A stretch of 64,000 nucleotides of DNA, taken from assembly GCA_028274465.1 (NCBI GenBank), contig CM051456.1, positions 7,503,545 to 7,567,544 of the forward strand, in the 5' to 3' direction. The position numbers and the translations under genes were made by a program. Positions 11,563 to 23,910 of this stretch are shown piece after piece (the first letter of the stretch is position 1; every line of letters starts with the position of its first letter). The stretch comes from Plantago ovata (taxonomy: Eukaryota > Streptophyta > Magnoliopsida > Lamiales > Plantaginaceae). Below the pieces are notes generated by a model that saw nothing but the letters and a program-made list of their open reading frames with translations, did not search any database and was not told the origin of the DNA.

Positions 11563-12472
11563 GGATAAAATTGATCAAACCCCCTGAACTTTAATACAAT
11601 TGACACAATACTCCCTAACCTATTAAGTTTGAGACTTAACCCCCTCATCTATTTAAAGTGTTACGACATACTTCCTATATAATATTTTTTCTTTAATTTA
11701 ATACTTCCTCCGGAAACTTTATAGTTTTACACTTTATTTTTGTTGACTTTTCGATGTCCGGTTTGACCTCAAACTAATAATAACTCGTTGAAAAAAAATA
11801 ATTTAAAAAATTATATTATAAAAGTATACTTCTTATATTCGTATAATATAACTTTTAAAATTAATTTTTTCGTAATCAATTATGATTATTTTGAGGTCAA
11901 ACCGGACATAAAAAAGTCAACAAAAACAAAGTGTAAAACTATCAAGTTTCCGGAGGAAGTATTTTTCATTCAATTAATATATTTCCTACAATTTAATATG
12001 TCAGTTTGACTCCAATTAATCCTAATTCATACCAAAAATAATTTTAAAAATTATATTATAAAAATATAAGATTTTAATTCTATAATATAAGTTCAAATCT
12101 TATTTTTCCAATACAATTTATATTATAAAAGTGAAAAAATAATATTTTCATTAATTGTACAAGAAAAATAATATTTGAACTTATATTATATTATATTATA
12201 AAAGTGAAAATCGTATAGTTTCATATTATAATTTTCAAAATTAGTTTTTCGGTAGGTATTATAATTAATTTGGAATCAAACGGAAATATTTAATTGAAGG
12301 AAAAATATTAAATTAAATGGAAAATATTAAATTGATAGTAAAATATTATATAGGAGGTATGTTGCAACATTTTATATAGGTGAGGAGGTTAGCTCTCAAA
12401 TTTAATAGGTTAGGGAGGTAATGTCTCACTTGTAGTATTGTAGTATAGGTCGGGGTTTGATAAATTTTTTCC
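11563..12472. mobile_element. Outer MITE-like inverted-repeat element, itself interrupted
   Basis: The arms 11563-11703 and about 12330-12472 are inverted copies. The left arm has landmark blocks ATTGATCAAACCCCCTGA, ACTCCCTAACCTATTAAG and ACTTCCTATATAATATTTT, and the right arm has their inverted counterparts. The interior is AT-rich and partly self-complementary. A second element (11704-11964) lies inside the left part. There is no open reading frame, so it is non-autonomous. The superfamily is not certain because the target duplication is unclear. Confidence 0.65.
11704..11964. mobile_element. Stowaway-like MITE nested in the larger element
   Basis: Terminal inverted repeats of about 65-70 bp begin CTTCCTCCGGAAACTT and end in AAGTTTCCGGAGGAAG. 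Each end is flanked by TA, the target of Tc1/mariner-type elements, and the CTTCCTCCG start resembles the Stowaway consensus CTCCCTCCG. The interior is AT-rich with no coding capacity. Confidence 0.7.
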
Positions 12473-13078
12473 TTATATCATATATCTATGCAATAAACTC
12501 GTAGAGGTTTGTATTATGTAAAATGAGGAGTGTGTCTGTCTTGCAATGGGTCCGTAAAAGATTTTATTTTTGGCTAACCGAACAAGCTAAAGCTAATTAA
12601 GTGGGGTGGACCAATCCAAGAGATTGCCGCCCGAACGTGAGATATAGATTTGGCGATATGGGTGGTGGGACCGACAGCACAGACCCATGCGCTCAGTGAG
12701 CGCCACGTGTTTTGGAAAATGCGGTGCTGCCGCTCATCACGCCCAATTGCCTTGAATTTATTAGTCCTCATACATGAGTTTATGACCCGCTCATGGTGGA
12801 TTGGCAGTAGGCAATCCGCATCCATTTACTGTTTTCCCACTTTCTTTTCTCTTTTTTTTTGGTTTCTTCCACTTTATGTGATTAGCGATTATACTTGACT
12901 TGTTGCGACAAATTTGGTTCTGTGACATACTAAACACTAAGCAAAAGAGTTCTCTCAAATTTGGTTCTGTGACATACTAAACACTAAGCAAATTATATTT
13001 GTGGTGAGAATCAAAATTTATAAATCGGGAAAAATTAAAAAGGCATAAATATGGTTGGGATGGAAGGAATATATTATA
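12473..13078. other. Intergenic DNA with a GC-rich promoter-like island and a direct repeat
   Basis: A GC-richer island at about 12580-12830 contains the perfect palindrome GCGCTCAGTGAGCGC (12689-12703) directly followed by the G-box CACGTG (12704-12709). Overlapping open frames on both strands here have no recognisable product. A 37-bp direct repeat lies at 12909-12945 and 12956-12992 (period 47). Confidence 0.5.
12909..12992. repeat. Two-copy 47-bp tandem repeat
   Basis: A 37-bp stretch, including TTGGTTCTGTGACATACTAA, occurs twice without mismatch, separated by 10 bp. It does not fall in any proposed gene. Confidence 0.8.
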
Positions 13079-13320
13079 CTTCCTCCATTTCTTTAGTTAC
13101 TTCCTAAGGCAACTGTTCACCGCGACCTTTGACCACGTATAACTCCTAAATTATATTAGAGAAAAATATAATAAAATTATATTATGAAATTAAATGAAGT
13201 ATATTTTCATAATCAACTTTTAATTTATATTGATACAGTTTAATTTAAAAGTTATACGTGGTCAAAGGTCGCGATGAACAGTCCTCTTAGAAAGTAACTA
13301 AAGAAAAGAAATGGAGGAAA
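13079..13320. mobile_element. Stowaway-like MITE
   Basis: This is a 242-bp element flanked by TA on both sides (13077-13078 and 13321-13322). Ends are inverted: left CTTCCTCCATTTCTTTAGTT, right AACTAAAGAAAAGAAATGGA followed by GGAAA. The inverted repeat continues inward through GACCTTTGACCACGTATAAC and its complement. There is no coding capacity. Confidence 0.75.
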
Positions 13321-14454
13321 TACTATTTTACTAAGAATGATTTACAAGGTTAAGGAGGTTACACAAAACACAATACAAAATATACTTTTGGGTGTTCCAT
13401 TGCTTTGCTTTATCAGCAGTGGTGCTACCCTTTTATGACCAACAGAGAGACTTTACCATGGCCATGGACTCATGGTCTCGTGTTGTAACCGTTTTGTAAC
13501 CACTAACAGTCATAGTCAATATCATACACTAGCCAATAAACTTGACTCTTAATTTCTTCTTCTTACGCCATTATAACATCCTCAAATACACTGTATGAAG
13601 AATATACATATATCATCACATTTTTATTTACTAGGAACTCTAATTGCAATGTCAAAGCTACTTAGATGTATAAACTATGTACTAAATCAATAAACATTAC
13701 TATAGCATCATGTTATACTAGGAGTTTATTAGTCAGATCATGTTGTTTCTTCTTGCTACAACTGTTTGCCCTTACAGTTAGTACAGTACGTACACGTACG
13801 TGTTATCACATCCACAACCTCAGGAAGAATAAACAGTACAGTTCCACACATTTCTGGAACTGATTATCGATCCTAACCCAAATCACATGCAACATTAGAA
13901 TCTTGTCTCCTAGTAGTACCATCAAGTGTTAATTAACCATTTAACCCCATTCATCAACTACCGTTAACTGATAACAACATGTTAACATACGATACAATAT
14001 ATAAAGGTAAAAATAAGTAAAAAAATTATATTATCAAACTAAGGAACTAAAATATTTATAGTTTCACAATATGAATTTTTTTAGTTATTTTTCTACATTG
14101 GGATTAAATTGACCTTCCAAAACATTTACAAAACAAATCATTAAACTTATTTCGGAAGAAGTATTATTTTAATACTAGTTTCTTTTAAATTGCGACCTAA
14201 GTTACCGGTAATATATTTTGTGTAGGAGGGAGTGAGGGAGTACATTATATTTTAAATTCACCAGATCAATTGTATTTGTATCACAATTGTCACCACTTAG
14301 TGTCATATGCGAATCATTTAATAGCCACAAGATACGTGAAATTACTGGCACAAGTTATACTTATAATAATTTTCCCAGCACACAAACCGCATTTCTCTTG
14401 ATTCACTCCTCTACAAAAACCCCTCAAACCAAGAAAATATCCCCCACAGAGAAA
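13321..14454. other. Upstream region of the beta-mannanase gene
   Basis: AT-rich DNA. A partial inverted-repeat remnant lies near 14150-14260 (CGGAAGAAGTATTAT and GGAGGGAGTGAGGGAGTAC), probably a degenerate MITE. The leader of the mannanase begins somewhere after about 14380. Confidence 0.4.
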
Positions 14455-16490
14455 ATGAAACACTCTTCCTCAACAGTTGCTCTGCTTCTCATCTTCTTTC
14501 TTTCACTCCAACAGAAATGGCTTCTTGTAAAAGGAGACATGTTCATCAGAACCAAAGGGATCCATTTCATGCTCAATGGAAGTCCCTTTACGCCAATGGC
14601 TTCAATGCCTACTGGCTAATGTATGTCGCTTCAGACCCTTCTCAGAGGCCTAAAGTCTCAGCCACTTTTCAGCAAGCTGCCAGCCGTGGCCTTACAGTTG
14701 CAAGAACTTGGGCTTTTAGTGATGGTGGTTACAGCCCTTTGCAGACCTCTCCTGGCTCTTACAATGAACAGATGTTCAAGGTCTGTTTCTAAATTTTATG
14801 CCTAGTTGCTTAACTTTATGTGTTTGATGTTTGATGTGTAATGACAATGTTTTGTTTGTTGTTTGTTTGAAGGGGTTGGATTTTGTTGTGGGTGAGGCAA
14901 GGAGATACGGGATAAAGCTGATTTTGAGCTTGGCTAATAACTATGAGAGCTTTGGTGGGAAGAAGCAGTATGTTGATTGGGCTAGAGCTCAAGGCCAAAG
15001 TTTGGCTTCTGATGATGATTTCTTTACTAACTCTCTTGTTAAGGGCTTTTACAAGAATCATGTCAGGGTAAGCTTCTTTCATTGGATTTGGCTTTGTATC
15101 TGACGTTTAGGCTTATTATCATCGTATTAAAACTCATTAATTTATATTCAGTTCGGTCAGATTCATTCAAAGCATTGTTTAGATTTGTTTAGTTGTTTTT
15201 TTAACTACAAATAAGTTCAGTTTAGCTTCGATTCAGACCATTAGTGCTTCATTTTGTTATCTAAAGGGCTTATGTTTGGTTGTATGCTAAGTTTTTTGCA
15301 TTTTGCAGACTGTTCTGAACAGACACAACACAGTTACTGGAACTGTTTACAAGAATGATCCAACAATCATGGCCTGGGAACTGATGAATGAGCCAAGATG
15401 CACTTCAGATCATTCAGGCAGGAACATTCAGGTTCAACACCCTTGCCATTTCCTCTGTTTTCAAGTTATTTTTCGCCTTTAAATTATCTGTTCTATCACA
15501 TCTGTAGAAAATAATTTGTGGTCCTTAAAAATCTTGAAGCTAGTTTTAGGATGCTGATGGAACCTTTAAATGCAGTAGTAAAGTAGATAGTTTTATTGCA
15601 AATCCATGTGAAGTGTTTATTCATGGCAACTACCTTTGCCTACCAAGACATAAATGTAATGTGCATGTGCAGCTTGAAATAAGTGCAAGCAACCTTGTTA
15701 AATTTCAGTCTATTGTTTCAGGCATGGATAATGGAAATGGCCTCTTATGTGAAGTCAATAGACAGAAATCACTTGCTAGAAGTTGGTTTGGAAGGATTTT
15801 ACGGGCAGTCCACGCCTTGGAGGACCAATGTTAATCCTAATTTTAACATAGGAACAGATTTTATCGCGAATAACAAGATCCCTGGCATTGATTTTGCTAC
15901 CGTTCACTCCTATCCAGATCAATGGTAAGTTGTAAGTTGTCTGATGAACATTAGAAAAGAAATACCACTGGATTATCGCTTGAAAGCAGTAATCTTTCGA
16001 ACATGAAAAATCCTTGTTTTAGATCCTGACCTCTCCTCTGTTTGCATGAATTAGGCTATCCACCACAGATGATGAAGCCGAACTTTCTTTCATGAACAAC
16101 TGGATTGATGCGCACATACAAGATGCTCAACAAATCCTTCACAAGCCCATATTCATCACAGAATTCGGCAAATCTTGGAAAGATCCTGGTTTCAGCCCCG
16201 CCGAAAGAGACAGACTGTTCAACATTGTTTACATGAAAATATATGAATCAGCCAAGCATGGTGGAGCTGCAGCTGGAGGCCTCTTCTGGCAGCTGATGAC
16301 AAATGGGATGGAGTCCTTTCAAGATGGGTACGAGATTATCCTAGACAGGGATCCCTCAACTGCTAATGTGATAACTCAGCAGGCTCATAAGCTGTACCAG
16401 ATCAGAAAAATATTTTCCAGGATGAAGAACTTGGAGATGCGGAAGAGACATAGAGCAAGCAGGGGAAAATGGAAGCAGATTGGGAATTGA
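14455..16490 (+). CDS. Mannan endo-1,4-beta-mannosidase (GH5), with a one-base frameshift in exon 1
   Basis: Five exons are proposed: 14455-14780, 14873-15067, 15309-15431, 15722-15924 and 16055-16490. They encode about 427 residues if one base is restored, the usual length of plant MAN enzymes. The N-terminal signal peptide covers about residues 1-27, so the product is secreted to hydrolyse cell-wall mannans and galactomannans. GH5 motifs include the NEP site in AWELMNEP (acid/base Glu at about 202) and ITEFG (nucleophile Glu at about 319). Also present are FYGQSTPW and the HSYPDQW motif split by intron 4. Exon 1 is 326 nt, one short of a multiple of three. The frame changes inside the T run at 14587-14589, where the family motif around NGFNAYWL is entered in another frame, and a stop follows at about 14617. 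Everything after it is intact, so this is either a very recent loss-of-function allele or a one-base assembly error. A decayed relative lies at 50715-51290. Confidence 0.85.
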
Positions 16491-17252
16491 TCCGACATCC
16501 TAACTATATCTAATCAACAAGTGCAATCATACGAGCGCATGAAATGCGGCTCATGTGTGTCTTTGTTCATTTTCTCTCTTAGAGATGTGTGTTTGGATCA
16601 TCCAGGAGGGTTCACTCAAGAACTAGAAATGTGTTCAGAATATGATACTTGTTCAATCTTTACTAGAAACACTTTACGTTTGTATTGTTCTTATATAAGT
16701 TTTGATAACACATGAAAGCTTATACCTACATTGCAATGACAGAAATTTTACCTTTTCCCGTCTTTGGTGAATGTTCAAGTCGAATTATGCTTTGCTTATA
16801 CAGTTTACAGTGGAGTTGATCCTTCAAGCTCCCAAGAATTCCTTTAAGTTACTTTGTTGATCCAGTTTTTGACCGGTTTATACAGTTTCTTCAGAGAGAA
16901 GGAACAAACATACAGAACATTGAGAATTCAGGTATTATAAGGCGGGTGTATGTTCCGTTTTATGAACAGAGTAAGTTTCACTGGGATGCAAGACAATGAG
17001 AAGTAAAAAGTTCAGACACACAAAACAGATCTTTATTGATCTTTATCTGCATGTAAAAGAATGATAACAACCATTCATTTATATCATACTGCTCTCTATA
17101 CTTAACAGAATTATCTGATACTGTTGAAGTTTTATACAATCATCTTTCTCTACATAGAAAGGGATGGTAATTTGATAACCATTGATTTCTACCATAATGC
17201 TCTATCCTAAGTTCCTAACAGAACAATCTGCTGTTTTTGTCGTCTGACACAA
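16491..17252. other. Convergent 3' flanks of the mannanase and phosphatase genes
   Basis: This contains the 3' UTR of the mannanase and the 3' end of the minus-strand phosphatase gene. Short open frames exist, but none has recognisable features. Confidence 0.45.
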
Positions 17253-20072
17253 TCATCTATCGTTCTTAATCCAGGACTTGTAAACATGACCGAGAAAAGC
17301 CACACAGAATGCAGCAGAACCCAGAAGAACCAAGATCCTAACCCACAGATAGGATTCGAATAAACCAAGCACAAAAGTGTTCCATGACCAGAACCACAAC
17401 ATGGAGAAAATCGATCCAATAACAGCTCCCACCACTACCTGGCTAATGGTGTGAAGTTTTTGTGAAACCCGAAGCCATGTCTGTAAACACAGATAATTTA
17501 TCCGTTCAGTGAAGATTAATACGACAACTGACATGTGATTCAACTAAAGCATTAATTTTCGACAAACAACTTCAGGAAGAGAAATAAGGCAACAATACAG
17601 AAACTATAAGCAGATGATTACATGCAGGTCTTGTTACATGTAACTATTAATTTAAGCAGTAAATTCGTGACAGACATTGCTGAACCAAATCATTTTTGCT
17701 CATCTCTAATGAATAAAATTACCCTCCAAAGCAACTTAGACTAAAGAGCGAAATAGAACATATGCAAACCTTGTGGCAGAAAATCGCACCAAGCTTGAAA
17801 ATACATGTGCCAAATCGCGGACAATCAAACTTTAAGGGGCACTTAGCAGAAAAGGTCAAACTTCGGGGGTAGCAAAATGGTAGTTTTGCCAATTTATTAA
17901 CCACTATGTATGAGAAAATAAAAAACATGAAAGTTTCAGAATCAAATTGCATGGTGGTATACTTACGAAGTAAGAGCCAGCGATTATGGAAAGCCCACTA
18001 AGAGTTGCTGTGAGTCCATTTATCCCAAGCCATTCTACCACTGCATCAAAAAATACCAAATGTGTACAATTTGGATAAGATTCAAGAACTTATAAATGCA
18101 GAGAATCTTATTACTGAACGATAAAGATAACTTTAGGGGTCCAAAATAGAGAATATTATAGGAAAATATGATAGCAACTAGACATAATGATAACTCGGAA
18201 AACAAATCTGCAGAAATTGTTTAAATCAATACAAAATAAAGAGTCATACAAACTTGCACAAGCAAATGATGATTCAGAAATTCAGATTCAACCGATTAGG
18301 TATAGAAATAATGAACGCTTACATGATACACTGACAAATGCCACTATAAAAAATATGGATTGAGCATGAGAAGATGGCATTCCTGGGTCAGATCTTTGTG
18401 TAGCAAAAGGCCTTTCCTGGTTTAGAATTTTCTTAAGCGCAACAGAAAGCATGGCATTGAAGATAGAGCCCATAACAGCCCATGATGATTCAGCATCATG
18501 CCTCAGGAGGACGATTGCACCGAAAAGGAATGACATAATCCACTTGCTCTGCATCATGTAGAGAAATGACAGTGAAAATCATGAGAAAAAAAAAACAGAA
18601 AAGGATAATAATACAAGAGTCGAGAGCTAGAAACTGTTTTAGACGACAAACATTTTTGCTTTTTTTTTAAGAGGGAATAAATAGAACTCCTCGAAATAAG
18701 TAAAAGGCATGAGCTTACGCCTTGGGAAGTTTGTCCACATGTTGTCACTTACGTATTGAAATCTCATATGCAATAATGTATCAAAACTAGGTTTAACACG
18801 ACATCATCTCTAGATATATTACTGCTAAACATCTTGTACGTGCAAACACCCTAGACTTATCATATCAAGTACTTGAGTACTTCCATACAATGACTTTACT
18901 CAGAACTCATGGCAACTGCAGTAAACACTACTGTTACTAACGCTACGCGTCAAACTTTAGGAACTAATTCCGGGCATACTATAGAAGGAATAGACAACAA
19001 TAGTTAAGAACAAACTGACACGTTGGGAAGATCACCGATACGTCATTTTTTGGAGCGACATGTGCTTCATGATTTGCGGGAAAAGTAGTTACAGTATAAC
19101 AAACATGCATCAAAATTCTCTTTGAAGTAACATGTGTTCACAAGTCGCAATCCACTCAGAGTGTAGTAACTTATTAATCTCTACTAGTATGAAAATCTCA
19201 AATATCTCAATACATCAGCATATTATCTTAAATCAAGAACTAGCATAACTCTGCTATTTAAGCTGATGCGTTGGGAAAATCAGTGATATGTCATTTTTTG
19301 GTGTGTCGCGGAAAAAGTAGTTACTCAACAGTATAACGAATTCGCATGCATCAAAAATCTCTTTGTAGTAAAATATGCTGACAATCCACTCAGAGTTAGT
19401 GTAGTACCTTATAATCTCTAGTACCATGAAAATCTCAATTATCTCAATACATTAGCATATCATCTTAAACAAGAACTATCATAAATTCATAACTCACTAT
19501 TTAAGCTGCCAAATTGAAGCTAAAAGACAATTCCATCTACTCAAGTAATCCAATTGATGATAACATGAGTCCATGACCAATGAATAGAGCAATTGAATAC
19601 ACATCACAATCACTTACCCTCTAAGGCTAATTTCCAAATAATTGAAGTGCAGTGTTTTAATTCTTAACCAATTTCTCCCAAGATTAGGCAAATGAAACAA
19701 AATCTTGTAATAAAATCACACAAGACTATGATTGTAAAAACACAAGAAACAAAATTGAAAAGTTATACGAACCAAAGTATTGAGAGTTGCTTCAAGTCCA
19801 GCAGCAGCACCAGAATCCAAAGGACTTCCAATAAGAACTTCCTGCTCGAAAGATTCAACATCTTGCTGCTGGCCGTTACTAACACGAACCCCAATTAAAC
19901 CCGCCATTAATGTTTTCCGATTCTGACTCAACCTAGCGCAAGAAACAGATCGTAACCTACCGAATTCCACAGAAGAAACAGAAACTCTATTTTGCCTGGG
20001 AATTAGTTTTAATTTGGGAATTAAATTAGCAGCTGAAAAGGGTTTGACAGAAACAGCAGACAGCAATGACAT
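17253..20072 (-). CDS. LPPE: Lipid phosphate phosphatase epsilon, chloroplast (PAP2 family)
   Basis: Four minus-strand exons (20072-19773, 18548-18323, 18040-17967, 17480-17253) join with consistent phase and encode 275 residues. The first about 80 residues are Ser/Arg/Lys-rich, like a plastid transit peptide. The PAP2 phosphatase signature is complete. Motif 1 is K139 to R146-P147 (KKILNQERP), motif 2 is PSSH at 158-161, and motif 3 is R204 to H210 (RVSQKLH). Several hydrophobic segments follow (VVVGAVIGSIFSML and others). In Arabidopsis, LPP epsilon enzymes dephosphorylate phosphatidic acid in the chloroplast envelope to supply diacylglycerol for galactolipids; that role is inferred here from similarity. 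The first intron (18549-19772) contains a tandem duplication of about 245 bp. An in-frame remnant of the first intron at the exon 1 edge (VRITF...) is not coding. Confidence 0.9.
19015..19504. repeat. Tandem duplication (about 245 bp x 2) in the phosphatase intron 1
   Basis: Copy 1 (19015-19262) and copy 2 (19263-19504) share blocks in the same order. These include GTTGGGAA, CGTCATTTTTTGG or TGTCATTTTTTGG, AAAGTAGTTAC, CAATCCACTCAGAGT, ATCTCAATACAT and CTATTTAAGCTG. They differ by scattered substitutions and small indels, so the duplication is old. Confidence 0.75.
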
Positions 20073-20655
20073 TGCTTGGTTGCTTGCTATGTTGGGGTTT
20101 GAGAGTCGTATTGTACTAGTAGAAGGGAAATCAAGAAAAAGAGGAAAAATGGAGACTTGGTCATTTATTCGTGTAGATTAAAAACTGAAATGAAGTTGGG
20201 GATACAAACAAATACAAATACTGGTGTGAGATTGGTGAAGCTGGTGTGTTGCGAACAAAGACAGACAGACAGAGTGGATTTGGTAATTTTGGTTTTAAAT
20301 TTTACAACTTTCAACTATCTGGAATCTGGTTTTGGTATCTCCTCTACTGAAAATGCCAAAAACCTATTTCCTCCTTTTTGTTTTTTTCCTTCTTTTTAGT
20401 AGGAGGAGGAACTTTTGTGATGGATATAATTTACACCAAGATCCCCTATATTCATAAATATTATAAATATTATAGCTCGAGTTCGAGCCGAGCTCAACAA
20501 CACTTGGCTCGGCTCGTTTAACAGTACTACCCAAACCTCCAATCGAAGCGTAAAATTACCCTCATGGGTAGTGACTTTTGAATTTATAAAATCTGATAAA
20601 ATATATGTATGAGTATAAGGGTCAGGTATTGGGTCATGATATTTAAGATCACATA
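20073..20655. other. Upstream region of the phosphatase gene
   Basis: This includes the minus-strand leader and promoter of the phosphatase. A CT-rich stretch lies near 20360-20410. No gene is seen. Confidence 0.4.
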
Positions 20656-20663
20656 CCTGAATA

Positions 20664-21379
<716 letters not shown>

Positions 21380-21387
21380 CCTGAATA

Positions 21388-22379
21388 GACAGCAGTCCTA
21401 TTAAGAAAAAAAGTTCATTCTATAGAGTGATGTGTGGATGATTGAATTTAAGCTCTCTTCGTTTATAAATTGATTATTCTAAGTTCAATTCAATTAAGTT
21501 CAAATGTATTAAATTTAGTTCAGATGTATGAAGTTCAGTAGTACAGTTCAGATTATATTATAGTTAATTCCCCTAATTCATTTCCAAAATACCACATTAG
21601 CTCATTTCACTTGACTATAGGTAATTTGCCATTCTATATTATCGAACACGTGTAATTTGATTTTCTTAATGAATGAAATCAATCAAGATATTATTCCTAT
21701 ATTTGTTTAATTGAAAAAAAAAACGTGGACAATGCATGCATCATTCGGACGGCCAACCTACTGATTTAATTAAAACGAAGTTGACAAACTATGTACTGTA
21801 AGTTGTACTTCTAATTATGTAGTTATATATATTTGAGATGAAAAGTATTAGGGTTGGGGAACACCAAATAAAAGAAATAAATAATTAAAATTAAAATTAT
21901 GGTTTTTTAAGTGGGCCTTCTAATTATGTATTGTAGCAAAGCCTCACTTTGGGTTGACGAATGACATTTGACATACCTGAATTATTGTAGATTACAAACG
22001 AAGTCCCCTTAATAATGTGTACATCTCCATCCTACCATCATATCCTACCATGCTCTGATTCATATCCAATGGGTTATTATAGGCAACGTTGGAAATTTAT
22101 TTGTAATTTACAGAATGACTTTTATTTTACAAGTATTACAAATAAATTCCAAACTTACTAAATTCATAAAAATTATCATAAACATTGCAAGTATACTAAA
22201 TTCATCAATTCTACTTTACCACAAACACTCCCTAAAATAAATACACTCATAAATATAAATTATTAACATGAAATGATCACTTGAACAAAAAATGATCAAA
22301 TGATACTTCCGAACTTCCAAAAATTGATAAATTTGATACTAAATTCAAGTGTTCAAAAAATTAACATTAAATTCAAACT
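21388..22379. other. AT-rich intergenic DNA
   Basis: No coding region is seen. The stretch around 21430-21560 is rich in AAGTTCAATTCAATT and GTTCAG motifs similar to the small element at 2738-2832. The rest is unremarkable. Confidence 0.4.
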
Positions 22380-22380
22380 T

Positions 22381-22578
22381 AAAAAAAAAAAAAAAAAAAA
22401 AAAAAGGCAGCCCTGCTGCTAGTGATTAGAAGCAGCCCGTTGCTGCTTCTATACACTAGCAGCAGCCCAACCCTGTGATTAGAAGCAGCCGAGCGGGCTG
22501 CTTCTAATGATTAGCGGGCTGCTTCTAATCACAGCAGCCCAACGCCCGTTGGGCTGCTGCTAGTGTGTGTGTGTGTGT

Positions 22579-22660
<82 letters not shown>
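22381..22660. repeat. GCAGCCC-rich nested palindrome between poly-A and GT/TA repeats
   Basis: A poly-A run (about 22381-22405) is followed by about 160 bp of GC-rich sequence. Its outer arms ACTAGCAGCAGCCCAAC (22455-22471) and GTTGGGCTGCTGCTAGT (22548-22564) are exact inverted copies. Inner arms GTGATTAGAAGCAGCC and GGCTGCTTCTAATCAC are also exact inverted copies. It runs directly into a GT repeat (22564-22652) and a short TA repeat. It stands out sharply from the AT-rich surroundings. Confidence 0.8.
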
Positions 22661-22668
<8 letters not shown>

Positions 22669-22770
22669 AGAAAATAAAAAAATAGTAAAAAAAAATTTTA
22701 AATTTATAAATTTATAGATACTTTATTATAAATTTATAAATTTTTTTTGGTAAATTTATAAATTTATAGA

Positions 22771-22995
22771 TACTTTATTACAAATTTACAAATCAAGGTG
22801 TGAAATGAGTTTGATGATACTTTATTACAAATTTACAAATCAAGGTGTGAAATGAGTTTGATAATACTTTATTACAAATTTACAAATCAAGGTGTGAAAT
22901 GAGTTTTATAAAGCCCCTAAATTTACAAGAGATTTATAAATTTATAGATACTTTATTACAAATTTACAAATCAAGGTGTGAAATGAGTTTAATGA
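22771..22995. repeat. Tandem array of a 47-bp unit (four copies)
   Basis: Units begin TACTTTATTACAAATTTACA and continue through AATCAAGGTGTGAAATGAGT. They start at 22771, 22818, 22865 and 22949. The first three are head to tail; the fourth follows a 37-bp spacer. Flanking sequence also repeats AATTTATAAATTTATAGA. Confidence 0.8.
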
Positions 22996-23910
22996 TATCT
23001 CTTGGTGTGTTCTTCAAATTGAATTGAAATATGTTGATTAGGTTATTGATTTAGGGGCTTGATTTATTTAAGGTGGAATTGTGATGATTTTAAAAGTATT
23101 GGGTTAATTTGTAAAATTATATATTTATAGATACTTTATGTAATTTACAATAAATTTCCAACATTTAGTAAATTTATGTTCCGGCGTTTAATATTTGCCT
23201 ATCCATAATCCCGTGAACAATATATCGTTGTTTGAATTTCGATAGTTTTTTAACCACAAACTATATACTATCTAAAAAATATTCGTATTTAATAAAATTA
23301 CGTTATGACAGTTCATAAGTATAATTTTATAATTTTGTCAAGTATTTATCCTCTATATAATTTAAAAGGAATTTATGTTTAGAGTAAATATTAATAAATC
23401 AACCAATACATTATTAGTGGGAGAGTGAGGAAGTGTACATTTTATTTTAGTATGATAACTTGATCATCATGGTCTTTTCTATAAAAAAATATCATCATGA
23501 TTTAAATTAATTTTCCAGTCAATAGTTCCTCTTAATAATTCAAATGCATGATATCCGTGCATAACCCGAAACCCGAAATGACTAATCCCTTCCGGTTTCA
23601 ATATTTGACTTGTAAAATTGATAGAATAATAACAAATTAAGAACATTCATTAGATAAAATTTAATCCTAAATGACTATGACCTTAGATTTAACCTTTTGT
23701 CTCAGGCACACCATCTCAAGCTAAAGTCAACAAAAACACTAATTAACAAACTAATTAATCAATTATCAAGTACAATTTACAAGTAACTTAACGTAAAAGA
23801 ACTGGCAAATTTTCTCACGTGCACTTCATATATATTGGTCTTTAACAGATTAGACTACTCATTCCGAACATCAAACACATTTTTGCAATACTCCTAATCA
23901 CAAACAAATT
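22996..23910. other. Upstream region of the RING-H2 gene
   Basis: AT-rich. The part 23450-23650 is duplicated at about 30915-31090, marking the start of a segmental duplication that includes the RING gene. A possible TATA box (ATATATATTGG) lies near 23829. Confidence 0.45.

Noticed and set aside
12574..12898. Overlapping open frames on both strands
   Set aside because: No known motif, and overlap on both strands suggests chance openness of a GC-rich island.
22564..22652. GT repeat considered as telomere-like or satellite DNA
   Set aside because: It is a simple dinucleotide microsatellite; the plant telomere unit TTTAGGG is not present.
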